From positions 2,335,001 to 2,399,000 of the forward strand of contig NZ_CP095855.1 in assembly GCF_023100805.1 (NCBI RefSeq): DNA of 64,000 bases. Direction: 5' to 3'. Shown piece by piece: positions 8,426-17,223 of this stretch. The translations under genes and the position numbers were made by a program. How positions within the stretch are numbered: position 1 is the first letter of the stretch; every line of letters begins with the position of its first letter. The notes under the pieces are model-generated. The model saw only the letters and a list, made by a program, of their open reading frames with translations, was not told the DNA's origin and did not search any database. This stretch comes from Chitinophaga filiformis. GTDB lineage: Bacteria; Bacteroidota; Bacteroidia; Chitinophagales; Chitinophagaceae.

Positions 8426-9367
8426 ATGAAATTGCTGATTGCCTTTTTAAGGTTGATCCGATATCCAAACCTGATCTATATAGCATTAACCCAGTTCCTG
8501 CTACAGTATTGTGTAGTGGCGCCGGTGCTGGAATATAACGGAGAAGGGCCTTCTCTTTCCTGGCTTTCCTTTTTCCTGCTGTCGCTCTCTACTGTATTAA
8601 TAGCAGCTGCGGGGAATATCATTAATGACTACTTCGACATTAATATAGATATTATCAACAAACCTGAAAAGATGGTGCTCGATAAGATCATCAATCGACG
8701 CTGGGCCATGGCCTGGCATACCATATTTAATATGGCAGGTGTATCCATTGGTTTTATTGTGGCCTGGCAGATCGGCCAGATCTATCTGGGCCTCACCCAG
8801 GTGATCTGTTCCCTGATCCTCTGGTTCTATTCTACTTCCTTTAAGCGTCAGATCCTGATCGGGAATGTGCTGATCTCGTTACTGACGGCCCTGGCAGTAG
8901 TTGTCGTAGGCTTTTATGAAAAGCAGATATATGAAAGTTTTGAAGCCATCATGTCGCCGGCGGGCAGAAAACTGATCCAGATCATCGGAGTATATGCTCT
9001 GTTCGCTTTTGTCATTTCTCTTGTACGTGAAATAGTAAAAGACCTGGAAGATATGTTAGGCGATGCGAAAGATGGTTGTCGCACTATACCCATTGTATGG
9101 GGCGTAGAAGCGGCCAAACGCATCTGTTATATGTTGCTGTTAGCCCTGCAGGTCCTGATCGTGGCGGTGGAAATAAGAATAGGACTTATCGGTTGGTGGC
9201 CGGCTATTATCTACCTGGTAGTGTTTGTGCAGGCGCCTGCTTATTATATTTATACCCTGTTGAAGAAGGCCCATTTGCCGGAACATTATCACAGGGTTAG
9301 CTCACTCGTGAAATGGCTGATGCTGACCGGCATCCTGTCTATGATCTTTTTTAAAATATTCCTCTGA
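8426..9367 (+). CDS. UbiA-family prenyltransferase (geranylgeranylglycerol-phosphate geranylgeranyltransferase-like)
   Basis: This is an integral membrane protein of 313 residues with about eight or nine hydrophobic helices. Both aspartate-rich prenyl-diphosphate/Mg2+ sites are visible: NDYFDINIDIINKP (about residues 72-85) and DLEDMLGDAKDGCRTIPI (about 207-224). The family moves polyprenyl groups to an acceptor in the membrane. In Bacteroidota this locus is usually labelled as a geranylgeranylglyceryl phosphate synthase-like enzyme, but the acceptor is unproven. The stop codon overlaps the Maf start codon (TGATG), so the two are translationally coupled. Confidence 0.85.
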   Translation: MKLLIAFLRLIRYPNLIYIALTQFLLQYCVVAPVLEYNGEGPSLSWLSFFLLSLSTVLIAAAGNIINDYFDINIDIINKPEKMVLDKIINRRWAMAWHTIFNMAGVSIGFIVAWQIGQIYLGLTQVICSLILWFYSTSFKRQILIGNVLISLLTALAVVVVGFYEKQIYESFEAIMSPAGRKLIQIIGVYALFAFVISLVREIVKDLEDMLGDAKDGCRTIPIVWGVEAAKRICYMLLLALQVLIVAVEIRIGLIGWWPAIIYLVVFVQAPAYYIYTLLKKAHLPEHYHRVSSLVKWLMLTGILSMIFFKIFL

Positions 9368-9951
9368 TGTATACCGGAAAACGTGTGATCCTTGCTTCTC
9401 AGTCACCGCGCAGAAAGCAACTGCTGGAGCAGGCAGGAATTCCTTTTGAAGTGAAAGTAGTGGATACCGCTGAAACCTTTCCCGCTGATATGGCTATTCC
9501 GGAAGTGCCCGTGCATATTGCCAGGCAGAAATCTGCAGCAGTAGCGGCTTTATGTACAGCAGAAGATATCATAATCACTGCAGATACCGTTGTTGTTTTA
9601 GATGATACCATCATCGGTAAACCTAAAGACAGGGAAGATGCCATCCGCATCCTGTCGGCATTGAGTGGCCGGATACACCGGGTTATCACAGGTGTCGTGA
9701 TCAAACGGGAGCAGCAGGAACTGGCTTTCTCCAAAGAAACCGCTGTGCATTTCAAACCACTCACCACTGAGCAGATCACCTACTATGTGGATACCTACAA
9801 GCCTTACGATAAGGCCGGCGCCTATGCAATACAGGAATGGATAGGAGCCGTTGGAATAGATCGTATTGACGGTTGTTTCTACAATGTGATGGGATTGCCT
9901 GTAAGCAATGTCGTGGAAGCACTGGAATCTATTGCCGCTGAGAATAATTGA
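9367..9951 (+). CDS. maf: Maf-family nucleoside triphosphate pyrophosphatase
   Basis: This house-cleaning pyrophosphatase hydrolyses dTTP/UTP or modified nucleotides. The N-terminal signature ILASQSPRRKQLLEQAGIPF (residues 8-27) and the internal ITADTVVVLDDTIIGKP and DKAGAYAIQEWIG segments are the conserved Maf motifs. At 194 residues it has the normal length. The ATG shares its A with the UbiA stop codon. Confidence 0.92.
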   Translation: MYTGKRVILASQSPRRKQLLEQAGIPFEVKVVDTAETFPADMAIPEVPVHIARQKSAAVAALCTAEDIIITADTVVVLDDTIIGKPKDREDAIRILSALSGRIHRVITGVVIKREQQELAFSKETAVHFKPLTTEQITYYVDTYKPYDKAGAYAIQEWIGAVGIDRIDGCFYNVMGLPVSNVVEALESIAAENN

Positions 9952-10000
9952 TCAGGGGAGGGGATCAAAGAAACGAAGGCTTTGAGACTCACTTAAACGT

Positions 10001-10357
10001 TCACCTGTTTCCATATTGCTGCTTAACCCTATACTCCACGATCCTGGTGATCAACGCCAATGGCATAGGTTGATCCAGGGGAAACTGTACAGATCCTTTT
10101 CCCTGTTTATACACTGATAATTCCTTTTCAAATGCTTTGATACCTGTTGGTGCAGGGTAGAAGCCTATGTGATTTTTAAATGCCGCAAAATGCACCAGGT
10201 TGCCTTTCAGTACAAAGGTCGGTATGGCATATTTGATGGCTTCTGTTGCCTCAGGGGCTGCTTTACGGATGGTGGCACGGACTTCCTGTAGCCGGGCCTG
10301 TATATCTTCCGGAAATGTTGCAATATAGGCGTCAATGTCTGAAGCGGCGTTTTTCAT
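10001..10357 (-). CDS. DUF1801 family protein
   Basis: This small cytosolic protein of 118 residues matches the DUF1801 (YdhG-like) fold. It contains IDAYIATFPEDIQARLQEVRAT, EAIKYAIPTF, a hydrophobic HFAAFKNHIGFYP core and a final PLALITRIVEYRVKQQ helix. No enzymatic function is established for the family. The frame opens further upstream at 10441, but an exact -7 promoter element lies at 10376-10383, just before the ATG at 10357. The upstream extension also overlaps the hom terminator, so the short form is preferred. Confidence 0.82.
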   Translation of the reverse strand: MKNAASDIDAYIATFPEDIQARLQEVRATIRKAAPEATEAIKYAIPTFVLKGNLVHFAAFKNHIGFYPAPTGIKAFEKELSVYKQGKGSVQFPLDQPMPLALITRIVEYRVKQQYGNR

Positions 10358-10375
10358 GACGTGGGGTGTTTGATG

Positions 10376-10383
10376 CAAATATA
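10376..10383 (-). promoter_or_regulatory. -7 promoter element of the DUF1801 gene
   Basis: The minus strand reads TATATTTG, an exact TAnnTTTG match, 18 bases before the preferred ATG. No TTG at -33 was seen. Confidence 0.5.
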
Positions 10384-10420
10384 CAAAGCATCGTCCTTTA
10401 GTGTAGGCTATGGATCTGTA

Positions 10421-10456
10421 AAAACAAGAGGGTATCAGCACTAACTGATACCCTCT
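10421..10456 (-). terminator. Intrinsic terminator of the hom operon
   Basis: On the minus strand a 12-bp perfect stem (10445-10456 with 10427-10438) and a 6-base loop are followed by a TTGTTTTT run. It lies 25 bases beyond the hom stop codon. Confidence 0.8.
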
Positions 10457-10480
10457 GCGTATATGGCTGATTAATGAAGA

Positions 10481-11677
10481 CTAACGTGCATTTTCCTCTT
10501 CCAGCACCAGCAGGTTCACATCCTTGTTCTTCAACCATGTAGCAGTTTTCAGCTTCTCAAGGTTGATGACACCTACTACATAGCTATATGTGGCAGACTC
10601 ATATTTTTCGGAGATGTTGTAGAAATCTGCAAGATGTACCTGGTCTGCAGTGCGGTAACGCAGGTATACTTTCAGTTGTACATCATTGGTGAATGCCGGC
10701 TGATTGGATTGCTTGATCTTCTTATACTCGTAGCGATAATTATACAATAATGCAGAGATATCCGACAGCACTGCACTACCGGTAGCAGTACCACCTGCAC
10801 CCTTACCCACAAAGAACTGTTTGTCGGTGAATGCGCTCTCCAGCAGGATGCCGTTGTATTCGTTGTATACATCGTACAACAGGTTATGTTCCCTGATCAG
10901 GTGTGGCAATACATATGCATTCACATGCCCGTTCTGCCTGCGGCAGTTGCCGATCAGCTTAATGGTACAGTTGCGTTGCTTTGCAAATTGGATATCGAAA
11001 TCGTTCAGATGATGGATACCATAGTTGAATACTTCTTCTGGTTTTACGAAAGTACCGAAGGCATGTAATAACAGGATCACGATCTTGAACTTAGGATCGT
11101 ACCCTTCAATGTCCAGGGTAGGGTCTGTTTCTGCGAAACCTTTGTCCTGTGCCTGTTGCAGCGCTGTTTCAAAGCTCAGGTTCTCTTCAAATATTTTGGT
11201 AAGAATGTAATTCGTAGAACCGTTACAGATACCTTCCACCGCATTCAGCAGGTCGTTGTCATAGTATTCTTCCAGGTTACGGATGATAGGAATACTTGCG
11301 CAGCTGGAGGCTTCGTAGAGGAAAGGTACTTTGTTTTCCACCTGCAGCTGGTATAATGCGGGCAGGTTTTCTGCGATCATGCGTTTGCTGGCGCTTACTA
11401 CTGCCTTGCCATTACGCAGTGCAGTACTTACTATTTCAAATGCAGCTTCAGTGTCATTGATCAATTCTACCACTACATCGATGGTAGGATCATTCAGAAT
11501 TTCATTTTTGTCAGTAGTAAAGTAACTGGCGTCAATAGGACGCGATTTGTTAGGATCTTTAATACATATCTTTTTGATACGGGCATTGATACCTTTTGTT
11601 CTGTTGAGTACCTCGTATAACCCTTGTCCCACACAACCAAATCCGAAAATACCTAAATTGATGATCTTGTTTTCCAT
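10481..11677 (-). CDS. hom: Homoserine dehydrogenase
   Basis: This enzyme reduces L-aspartate semialdehyde to L-homoserine with NAD(P)H, at the branch to methionine and threonine. The N-terminal NAD-binding motif is INLGIFGFGCVGQGLYEVL. The catalytic domain contains GICNGSTNYILTKIFEE and the family signature around DKGFAETDPTLDIEGYD (the conserved E/D-rich region with the catalytic Lys in GYDPKFK). At 398 residues it is the stand-alone form, without aspartokinase fusion. It lies 89 bases downstream of the trans-sulfuration gene on the same strand, is followed by a terminator, and is therefore probably under the same SAM riboswitch. Confidence 0.94.
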   Translation of the reverse strand: MENKIINLGIFGFGCVGQGLYEVLNRTKGINARIKKICIKDPNKSRPIDASYFTTDKNEILNDPTIDVVVELINDTEAAFEIVSTALRNGKAVVSASKRMIAENLPALYQLQVENKVPFLYEASSCASIPIIRNLEEYYDNDLLNAVEGICNGSTNYILTKIFEENLSFETALQQAQDKGFAETDPTLDIEGYDPKFKIVILLLHAFGTFVKPEEVFNYGIHHLNDFDIQFAKQRNCTIKLIGNCRRQNGHVNAYVLPHLIREHNLLYDVYNEYNGILLESAFTDKQFFVGKGAGGTATGSAVLSDISALLYNYRYEYKKIKQSNQPAFTNDVQLKVYLRYRTADQVHLADFYNISEKYESATYSYVVGVINLEKLKTATWLKNKDVNLLVLEEENAR

Positions 11678-11766
11678 GTTCTATACTTAGTGCTTATATA
11701 CTTCCTTCATGCAGCAGGTTGATAGAAAGCAAACTGCATTACTTTTAATGAAAAATATGATTGTTA

Positions 11767-12945
11767 TTACTGTAATACCGTGATCTGTTTTCCCGCGGGC
11801 AGGTTCAGTTTATCCAGTGCCTGTTTCAGGTCATTGATAAGATCTTCAGCATCCTCGATACCTACTGACAGCCGTATACAGGAATCCTGCAACCCGGTCT
11901 TCTTCCTGAATTCTTCCGGGATGTTGCGATGCGTCATTGTAGCCGGATGATCCAGCATACTTTTTACTCCTCCGAAACTTTCCGCCAGTTTGAATAGCTT
12001 GGTGCTGTTCACTACGCGGATCGCATTTTTTATGTTGTCGCTCTTAAGAGAAAAGCTGACAAGTGCGCCGTATTGTTTCTGTTGTTTACGTGCAATATGA
12101 TGGTTTTTATGTGTGCTTAGTCCAGGGTAAAATACTTTATCCACCGCCGGATGTGTAGACAGCCAGGTAGCGATGGCCATTGCATTGCTGCATTGTTTAT
12201 CCAGGCGGAGGCAGAGTGTTTCAATACCCCTGATCGTCAGCCAGGCCTCAAAGGGGCTGAGTATACTGCCTGAGATGTTCTGGTTAAAACGCAGCTGGTC
12301 TGCAAGTATTTTTGAATTCACCACTACCAGTCCTGCGATAACATCGGTATGACCTGCCAGGTATTTGGTTGCGCTGTGTATCACAATGTCCGCGCCCAGT
12401 GGCATGGGTTGCTGTAGCAATGGTGTACAAAGTGTATTGTCCACCACCAGTAGTACATTATGCTGTTTGGCTATTTTGCTGATGGATTTAATATCAGATA
12501 CACGTAAAGTTGGATTGGTGGGAGATTCCAGCCAGATCATCTTTGTATTGGGAGTGATTGCTGCCAGTACTTTGTCCGTATTGCTGGTATCTACGAAGTT
12601 TGCTTTGATCCCAAAGCGTTCAAACATATGCTGGAACATCTGGAAAATACCGCCATAGGTGTCTTCCACGGCCATGATCTCATCACCACTTTTTAACAGT
12701 TTCATCACAGCATCAATAGCCGCCATGCCACTGGCGAAAGCAAAACCTGCATGCCCTTCTTCCAGGTTGCAGATGATATTTTCCAGCACTTTCCGCGTAG
12801 GGTTATTGGCACGGGAAAATTCAAATCCCTTGTTGATCCCCGGAGATTCCTGCACAAAAGTGGAGGTCTGGTAGATGGGTACGGAAATGGCGCCCGTCAA
12901 TTCATCCACCGGGATGCTATGCAATAATTGAGTAGCTATTTTCAA
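11767..12945 (-). CDS. metB: PLP-dependent trans-sulfuration enzyme (cystathionine gamma-synthase type)
   Basis: This is a Cys/Met-metabolism PLP enzyme of 392 residues, expected to join an activated homoserine with cysteine (cystathionine gamma-synthase) or with sulfide. The PLP lysine is Lys194 in HSATKYLAGHTDVIAG. Other family features are ASGMAAIDAV (cofactor phosphate binding), TYGGIFQMF, ESPTNPTLRVSDI and a C-terminal SFGGVKSMLDHPATMTH substrate-binding region. The neighbouring hom gene and the upstream SAM riboswitch point to methionine synthesis rather than cystathionine breakdown. Cystathionine beta-lyase, gamma-lyase or O-acylhomoserine sulfhydrylase remain possible, as the subfamilies are not separable by eye. 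Confidence 0.88.
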   Translation of the reverse strand: MKIATQLLHSIPVDELTGAISVPIYQTSTFVQESPGINKGFEFSRANNPTRKVLENIICNLEEGHAGFAFASGMAAIDAVMKLLKSGDEIMAVEDTYGGIFQMFQHMFERFGIKANFVDTSNTDKVLAAITPNTKMIWLESPTNPTLRVSDIKSISKIAKQHNVLLVVDNTLCTPLLQQPMPLGADIVIHSATKYLAGHTDVIAGLVVVNSKILADQLRFNQNISGSILSPFEAWLTIRGIETLCLRLDKQCSNAMAIATWLSTHPAVDKVFYPGLSTHKNHHIARKQQKQYGALVSFSLKSDNIKNAIRVVNSTKLFKLAESFGGVKSMLDHPATMTHRNIPEEFRKKTGLQDSCIRLSVGIEDAEDLINDLKQALDKLNLPAGKQITVLQ

Positions 12946-13035
12946 TCTTCAAAGCAATTATACTGTTATTATACCCTGGTTGGCACATGCACAATCAGAC
13001 GGTTCATCCAGTCATAACTACCAGCATAAGGGGCA

Positions 13036-13068
13036 TAAAAAAAGCCCTTCCGTAGTTGGAAGAGCCTT
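13036..13068 (-). terminator. Riboswitch-controlled terminator of the metB-hom operon
   Basis: The minus-strand RNA forms an 11-bp stem (13058-13068 with 13041-13051, two wobble pairs) and a 6-base loop, followed by a run of U. It sits between the SAM-binding element and the metB start codon, the normal place for the expression platform. Confidence 0.88.
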
Positions 13069-13103
13069 CAGGTATTTTATTACGATGAATATCAATCTCT
13101 GCC

Positions 13104-13223
13104 AACTTATCTTCCCTCGGTTATCGTATAACCGGGGCCGGAATTAGCACCTTTCCCTGCATCACTGCAGGTTGGTTGCTAAGGCATCGCAGGGCCAAGT
13201 CCCTCCGCCTTTCTGGATAAGTC
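13104..13223 (-). promoter_or_regulatory. SAM-I riboswitch (S-box) upstream of metB-hom
   Basis: Read on the minus strand, the element begins ACTTATCCAGAAAGGCGGAG, followed by GGACTTGGCCCTGCGA and GCCTTAGCAACC. After a variable hairpin comes AAGGTGCTAATTCCGG, and it closes with GATAAGT, which pairs with the opening ACTTATC (P1). These are the conserved S-box core segments in order: kink-turn, J1/2, P3 and the GCUAAUUCC strand. It should lower expression of the downstream methionine genes when S-adenosylmethionine is abundant, through the following terminator. Confidence 0.95.
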
Positions 13224-13241
13224 ATGTGTAAGAACTGGGTG

Positions 13242-13273
13242 CAAAGTTAAAGGTACTTTGATGAAATTTCCAA
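13242..13273 (-). promoter_or_regulatory. Promoter of the SAM riboswitch-metB-hom transcript
   Basis: On the minus strand TTG (13273-13271) is followed after 21 bases by TAACTTTG (13249-13242), a full Bacteroidota -33/-7 pair. Transcription would start just before the riboswitch P1 strand. Confidence 0.65.
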
Positions 13274-13366
13274 AAAGGAATATTTTTAATTTTTTGCACG
13301 TACTTATTTTTTCACTAATTTGTTTCCCTTTGATTGATTTTTGATCACTCTGTTAACCAACCATTT

Positions 13367-14665
13367 ATGACCATTGTGAATGTTGATCCGCTGCTCGCAG
13401 AAGAGCTATTTCAACACATCTGGCAATTCCGCTTATTTAGCCAAACCGGTCTTACTACACAGGAGGGCGAATCTTTACACATCGATCATCCCGGTCAGCA
13501 TAACCGGCATGCAGGACCCGATTTCACCGCAGCGCGTATCCGCATAGGTGATACATTGTGGGTGGGCAATGTAGAACTGCACCTGAAAACGTCTGACTGG
13601 TTCCGGCACGGGCACCAGTACAACCTGCAGTATCGTAATGTTATCCTGCATGTGGTGTTTGCGCATGACATGCCGGGAGGGACAACCAATGGCATACCTG
13701 TGCTGGAATTGCAGCCTGCTATTCCGAAGTTGCTGTTGCAACGGTACGAGGCCCTGCGGCAATCGGCGGCGCTGATTCCCTGTGCAGGTTCTCTGCCAGA
13801 TGTGCCGGAACTTGTCTGGATGGGTTGGAAGGACCGCCTGCTGATAGAGCGGCTGGAACAAAAGGCCGACCAGTTAAAGGCCTGGCTCTTGCAAACGCGG
13901 TACGATTGGGAAGAAGTTTGTTTCCGTGCTATGGCAAGAGCAGCCGGCATGCCTGTGAACGGGGAAGTATTCCTGCATGTAGCGCAATCCATGCCATATA
14001 AGGTCTTGCTTCGCCACCAGCATGACCTGTTCCTGCTGGAAGCGCTGCTATTCGGACAGGCAGGTATGCTGGATGATACTGCCACAGACCCTTATATGCA
14101 GGGGCTACAGCGGGAGTACGCTTACATGCGGCATAAATACCGCCTTACACCGCTCGATGCCCGGCACTGGAAATGGCTGCGGATGCGTCCCGCCTCTTTT
14201 CCAAGTATGAAGATCGCTTTCCTGGCCGCATTGCTTCACCAGGTCCCACACCTGTTTTCCCGGATACTGGAAGCCCCTGATGCGGCCAGCCTGGAAAAGA
14301 TGCTGCAGGTCCGGCCTTCCGATTACTGGCAGACCCATTACAAATTTGGCAAACCTGTGAGCAGGACGCAGATGCCAGGTACCCGTGCCGTCCATAATAT
14401 CCTGATCAATACCGTCTTGCCATTGCTATACCTGTACGGCCGGGAGAAAGGAGATAGCCGCTGCCAGGAGAAGGCCATTCATCTTATGGAACAACTCCCC
14501 CCGGAGGAAAACCACGTTATAGGTGAATGGAATGCATTGAATATCAACGCCGGTTCTGCGGGAGAAAGCCAGGCATTGTTACAGTTGAAACAACATTACT
14601 GTGATGAAAAACATTGCCTGAGATGTGCCGTCGGAGCAAGGTTGCTCCGGTCTGATATTGCCTGA
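13367..14665 (+). CDS. DUF2851 family protein
   Basis: This is a conserved Bacteroidota protein of 433 residues with unknown function. The N-terminal part contains the family hallmarks EELFQHIWQFRLF, the HPGQHNRHAGPDFTAARIRIGDTLWVGNVELHLKTSDW region, and VILHVVFAHD. The middle holds helical segments, and the C-terminus carries a short Cys-rich motif (HYCDEKHCLRCAVG). The conserved N..GPDF...G..E.H.....W pattern resembles a nuclease-like fold, which is an inference only. The frame opens with a TTG at 13334, but the ATG at 13367 gives the usual N-terminus. It is divergent from the metB transcript. Confidence 0.85.
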   Translation: MTIVNVDPLLAEELFQHIWQFRLFSQTGLTTQEGESLHIDHPGQHNRHAGPDFTAARIRIGDTLWVGNVELHLKTSDWFRHGHQYNLQYRNVILHVVFAHDMPGGTTNGIPVLELQPAIPKLLLQRYEALRQSAALIPCAGSLPDVPELVWMGWKDRLLIERLEQKADQLKAWLLQTRYDWEEVCFRAMARAAGMPVNGEVFLHVAQSMPYKVLLRHQHDLFLLEALLFGQAGMLDDTATDPYMQGLQREYAYMRHKYRLTPLDARHWKWLRMRPASFPSMKIAFLAALLHQVPHLFSRILEAPDAASLEKMLQVRPSDYWQTHYKFGKPVSRTQMPGTRAVHNILINTVLPLLYLYGREKGDSRCQEKAIHLMEQLPPEENHVIGEWNALNINAGSAGESQALLQLKQHYCDEKHCLRCAVGARLLRSDIA

Positions 14666-15078
14666 AGCGGTAAACGATCTTTTTAGTTCTATAAATATGC
14701 TATTGCGCAGTAATATTCCTTCAGGTCCACCTTTAAGGCATGTCGAAGCCGATATCTTCCCGGTATCAACAGTGTACCTCTCCGGTATCAATGACCTTAA
14801 CCGATGTTCATCTTATGCCGTGAACCTGAGTTAAGGTCATTGGTTCCGGAGAGGTACTATAGTGATGGCTCGCAATAATCGTCCTCTCCAATCATTCTGT
14901 AACCATTTCGGGGTTACGGCGTTATATATACATGGGCGTGGGTTTACAGACAAAACAAATTTACACATGACGGAAAAAACGTGTAGGTTTGTACAGCAGG
15001 CATACCAATATAATGCCCCTTGCGTTTATATAGCATAGCCCCGCGGCTATACTCCCTTAACTAAACAAATCTATACAG
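14666..15078. other. Gene-free spacer with palindromic element
   Basis: These 413 bases carry no supportable gene on either strand. They contain an 84-base imperfect palindrome (14774-14857, listed separately) and a small GTAACC/GGTTAC hairpin (14899-14904 with 14912-14917). An AT-rich stretch then precedes the GTG start at 15079. Confidence 0.6.
14774..14857. repeat. 84-base imperfect palindrome
   Basis: The 28-base arm at 14774-14801 is complementary to 14830-14857 at 26 of 28 positions. The 28-base loop contains a further GTTCA/TGAAC pair. A CCGGTATCAA segment at 14759-14768 repeats part of the left arm. No T-run follows either arm, so it is not an ordinary terminator. It could be a MITE- or REP-like remnant, a stable RNA or a protein-binding cruciform. 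Confidence 0.75.
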
Positions 15079-15927
15079 GTGAAAAGACTATACTCATCCT
15101 TGCTTTTACTGGTCATGGCGGGTAGTTTGTATGCCCAGGATTCAAAAACGGACGGACTTTCAAAGAAAGAACAACGCGAGCAGCGCAAACTAAAGCGTAT
15201 TTCCTTGTTCAAGCAACTGGAAGAAGGAGAGAACCTGTATCAGAGGGAATTCTCAGCAGGTGCCAGAATAAATACCGATGGCTGGACCGGCTTGTTTGAA
15301 CTGGGGTACCGGAAGAGCAGGACCAAGGTGAATTATTTTCAGCTTGAATTTGGCGAGAAAAAACATCCCAAGGAAGATAAAAAGGCCGGACAACCAAAAG
15401 GTGTTGACCCTTATGGATTTATCTATTCAGAGAAACCCTACATATACGGTAAGCAAAATAACTTCTACCAGGTAAAACTGGGGGTTGGACAGCAAAGACT
15501 CATCGGTGGTAAAGCCAACAAGAACGGCGTGCTCGTAAACGCCATCTACTACGGAGGCCTGTCTGTCGGAATGTTGAAACCTTATTACCTCAATATCGTA
15601 GATCCCAATACCGAACAGGGCATACAGGTTAAATATGGTCAGAACCCTTTATATGACCAGGCATTCCTGGACAGGGCATCTATCATAGGAGGCGCCGGTT
15701 TTGGTAAAGGCTGGGGAGAACTGAGCATCGTTCCGGGGGTACATGCAAAAACAGGCCTGCGGTTCGACTGGGCGCGTTTCAATGAGGTGGTAAGCGCCCT
15801 GGAAGTAGGCGTGAATGCGGAATATTATACCAAGGATATCAACATTATGATAGACCAGCCTGCCAAGAAATTCTTCTTCAATGCATATATCGCGCTTCAG
15901 TTTGGAAAGCGTTGGGATAAGAAATAG
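15079..15927 (+). CDS. Exported hypothetical protein, putative outer-membrane beta-barrel
   Basis: It starts with GTG and a clear signal peptide (KRLYSSLLLLVMAGSLYAQ, cleavage after about residue 19). A charged helical segment (KKEQREQRKLKRISLFKQLEEGENLYQ) follows. The remainder is rich in alternating hydrophobic/aromatic strands (for example FSAGARINTDGWTGLFELGYR, VNYFQLEFGEKK, FYQVKLGVGQQR, FNAYIALQFG-R-W). This ends in the aromatic C-terminal strand pattern of outer-membrane barrels. The 282-residue family is common in Chitinophagaceae, but no function is known. It lies 41 bases before lipA on the same strand. Confidence 0.75.
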   Translation: MKRLYSSLLLLVMAGSLYAQDSKTDGLSKKEQREQRKLKRISLFKQLEEGENLYQREFSAGARINTDGWTGLFELGYRKSRTKVNYFQLEFGEKKHPKEDKKAGQPKGVDPYGFIYSEKPYIYGKQNNFYQVKLGVGQQRLIGGKANKNGVLVNAIYYGGLSVGMLKPYYLNIVDPNTEQGIQVKYGQNPLYDQAFLDRASIIGGAGFGKGWGELSIVPGVHAKTGLRFDWARFNEVVSALEVGVNAEYYTKDINIMIDQPAKKFFFNAYIALQFGKRWDKK

Positions 15928-15968
15928 TTGAGAAGTATTAAATTTGTGTCCTAAAGAAAGGATCAGAG

Positions 15969-16889
15969 ATGGAAGAAACACCGATCACGACCGCAACGCC
16001 ATGCAGCACAGCGCCTGCTGCCGCTGCTCCGAGAACTAAAAAACCGGACTGGCTGAGGGTTAAGTTGCCAATAGGAGAGAGTTATAAGCAGGTACGTAAC
16101 CTGGTTGACACACATAAGTTACACACGATCTGTGAGAGCGGAAATTGCCCGAATATGGGTGAATGCTGGGGAGCCGGCACCGCCACCTTTATGATCCTGG
16201 GGAATATCTGTACCCGCAGTTGTGGGTTCTGCGCTGTAGCTACCGGCAGGCCGGAAGCTGTGGATTGGGATGAACCTCAACGGGTTGCAGAAGCGATATA
16301 CCTCATGAAAGTGAAACATGCCGTGATCACCTCTGTGGACAGAGATGAGCTGAAAGATGGTGGTTCCATCATCTGGGCTAATACAATTAAAGCAGTAAGA
16401 TCATTGAATCCGGATACAACAATGGAAACATTGATCCCGGACTTCAGAGGACAGTGGGAAAACCTCCAGCGCATCATTGATGTGGCCCCGGAAGTGGTAT
16501 CCCACAACCTCGAAACAGTGGAACGCCTCACCAAACAGGTGCGTATCCAGGCAAAATATCACCGCAGCCTGGAAGTGATCCGTCGCCTGAAAGATGGCGG
16601 CATGCGTACCAAGAGCGGTATCATGCTCGGCCTTGGTGAAACTAAAGAGGAAGTGGTACAGGCTATGCAAGACCTGTACGACAACGGATGTGACGTGGTG
16701 ACACTCGGACAATATCTTCAACCTACCCCAAAACATCTGCCTGTTGTCCGTTTTGTTCATCCCGACGAGTTCGCAGAATTGCGTGAAATAGGATATAACA
16801 TGGGTCTGGATTATGTCGAATCAGGACCACTAGTGAGATCCTCCTACCATGCAGAAAAACATATTAATAGTGGACGCACGGTGAAATAG
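15969..16889 (+). CDS. lipA: Lipoyl synthase
   Basis: This radical-SAM enzyme inserts two sulfur atoms into protein-bound octanoyl groups to make lipoyl cofactors. The auxiliary [4Fe-4S] cluster cysteines are Cys55, Cys60 and Cys66 ([12 protein letters not shown]). The radical-SAM cluster is Cys81, Cys85 and Cys88 (CTRSCGFC). The C-terminal RSSYHAE carries the serine that completes the auxiliary cluster. The Ala/Thr/Pro-rich first 25 residues are a non-conserved extension. The length of 306 residues is normal. No lipB or lipoyl-dependent enzyme gene lies alongside. Confidence 0.96.
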   Translation: MEETPITTATPCSTAPAAAAPRTKKPDWLRVKLPIGESYKQVRNLVDTHKLHTICESGNCPNMGECWGAGTATFMILGNICTRSCGFCAVATGRPEAVDWDEPQRVAEAIYLMKVKHAVITSVDRDELKDGGSIIWANTIKAVRSLNPDTTMETLIPDFRGQWENLQRIIDVAPEVVSHNLETVERLTKQVRIQAKYHRSLEVIRRLKDGGMRTKSGIMLGLGETKEEVVQAMQDLYDNGCDVVTLGQYLQPTPKHLPVVRFVHPDEFAELREIGYNMGLDYVESGPLVRSSYHAEKHINSGRTVK

Positions 16890-17223
16890 GAAGTTAAACT
16901 GTTGTTTAAATTTACATCAGTGGTAACATGTTTCTGATTGCGAGTCATTATCTTTGCCGTGCAATTACGGGAAGGGCCTGGCTGTAATTCCCTGTAAATG
17001 GAAGTATAGCCAGCCCGTCTGTCGGCTTTTATCCCAAAAATTGTAATCTACCGTTAACAACCTGAACCTACCTGTTTGCAGTCTGTGCATATGCTAAGCT
17101 GTGCCCGTCATTTGCCGAGATTCACATTAGCATCAAATCCAAAATAGATCATTATATATACCGGACAATATCGTCGTTGTCCTCCGATTGGTGTAAAGAA
17201 GAATCTGATTGTCAAAACCTTTT
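16890..17223 (+). promoter_or_regulatory. Spacer and long leader upstream of the RND efflux operon
   Basis: No gene was found in these 334 bases. An exact -7 element TATCTTTG occurs at 16949-16956. Downstream is a well-formed extended hairpin: 16974-16983 pairs with 17008-17016 through one bulge, then a symmetric internal loop, then a TTCC/GGAA inner stem. The rest of the leader, to the ATG at 17224, shows nothing recognisable. If this promoter is used, the operon has a leader of about 260 bases. Confidence 0.4.

Noticed and set aside
10358..10441. Upstream extension of the DUF1801 gene to 10441
   Set aside because: The extra 28 residues overlap a promoter element and the hom terminator and do not fit the family N-terminus.
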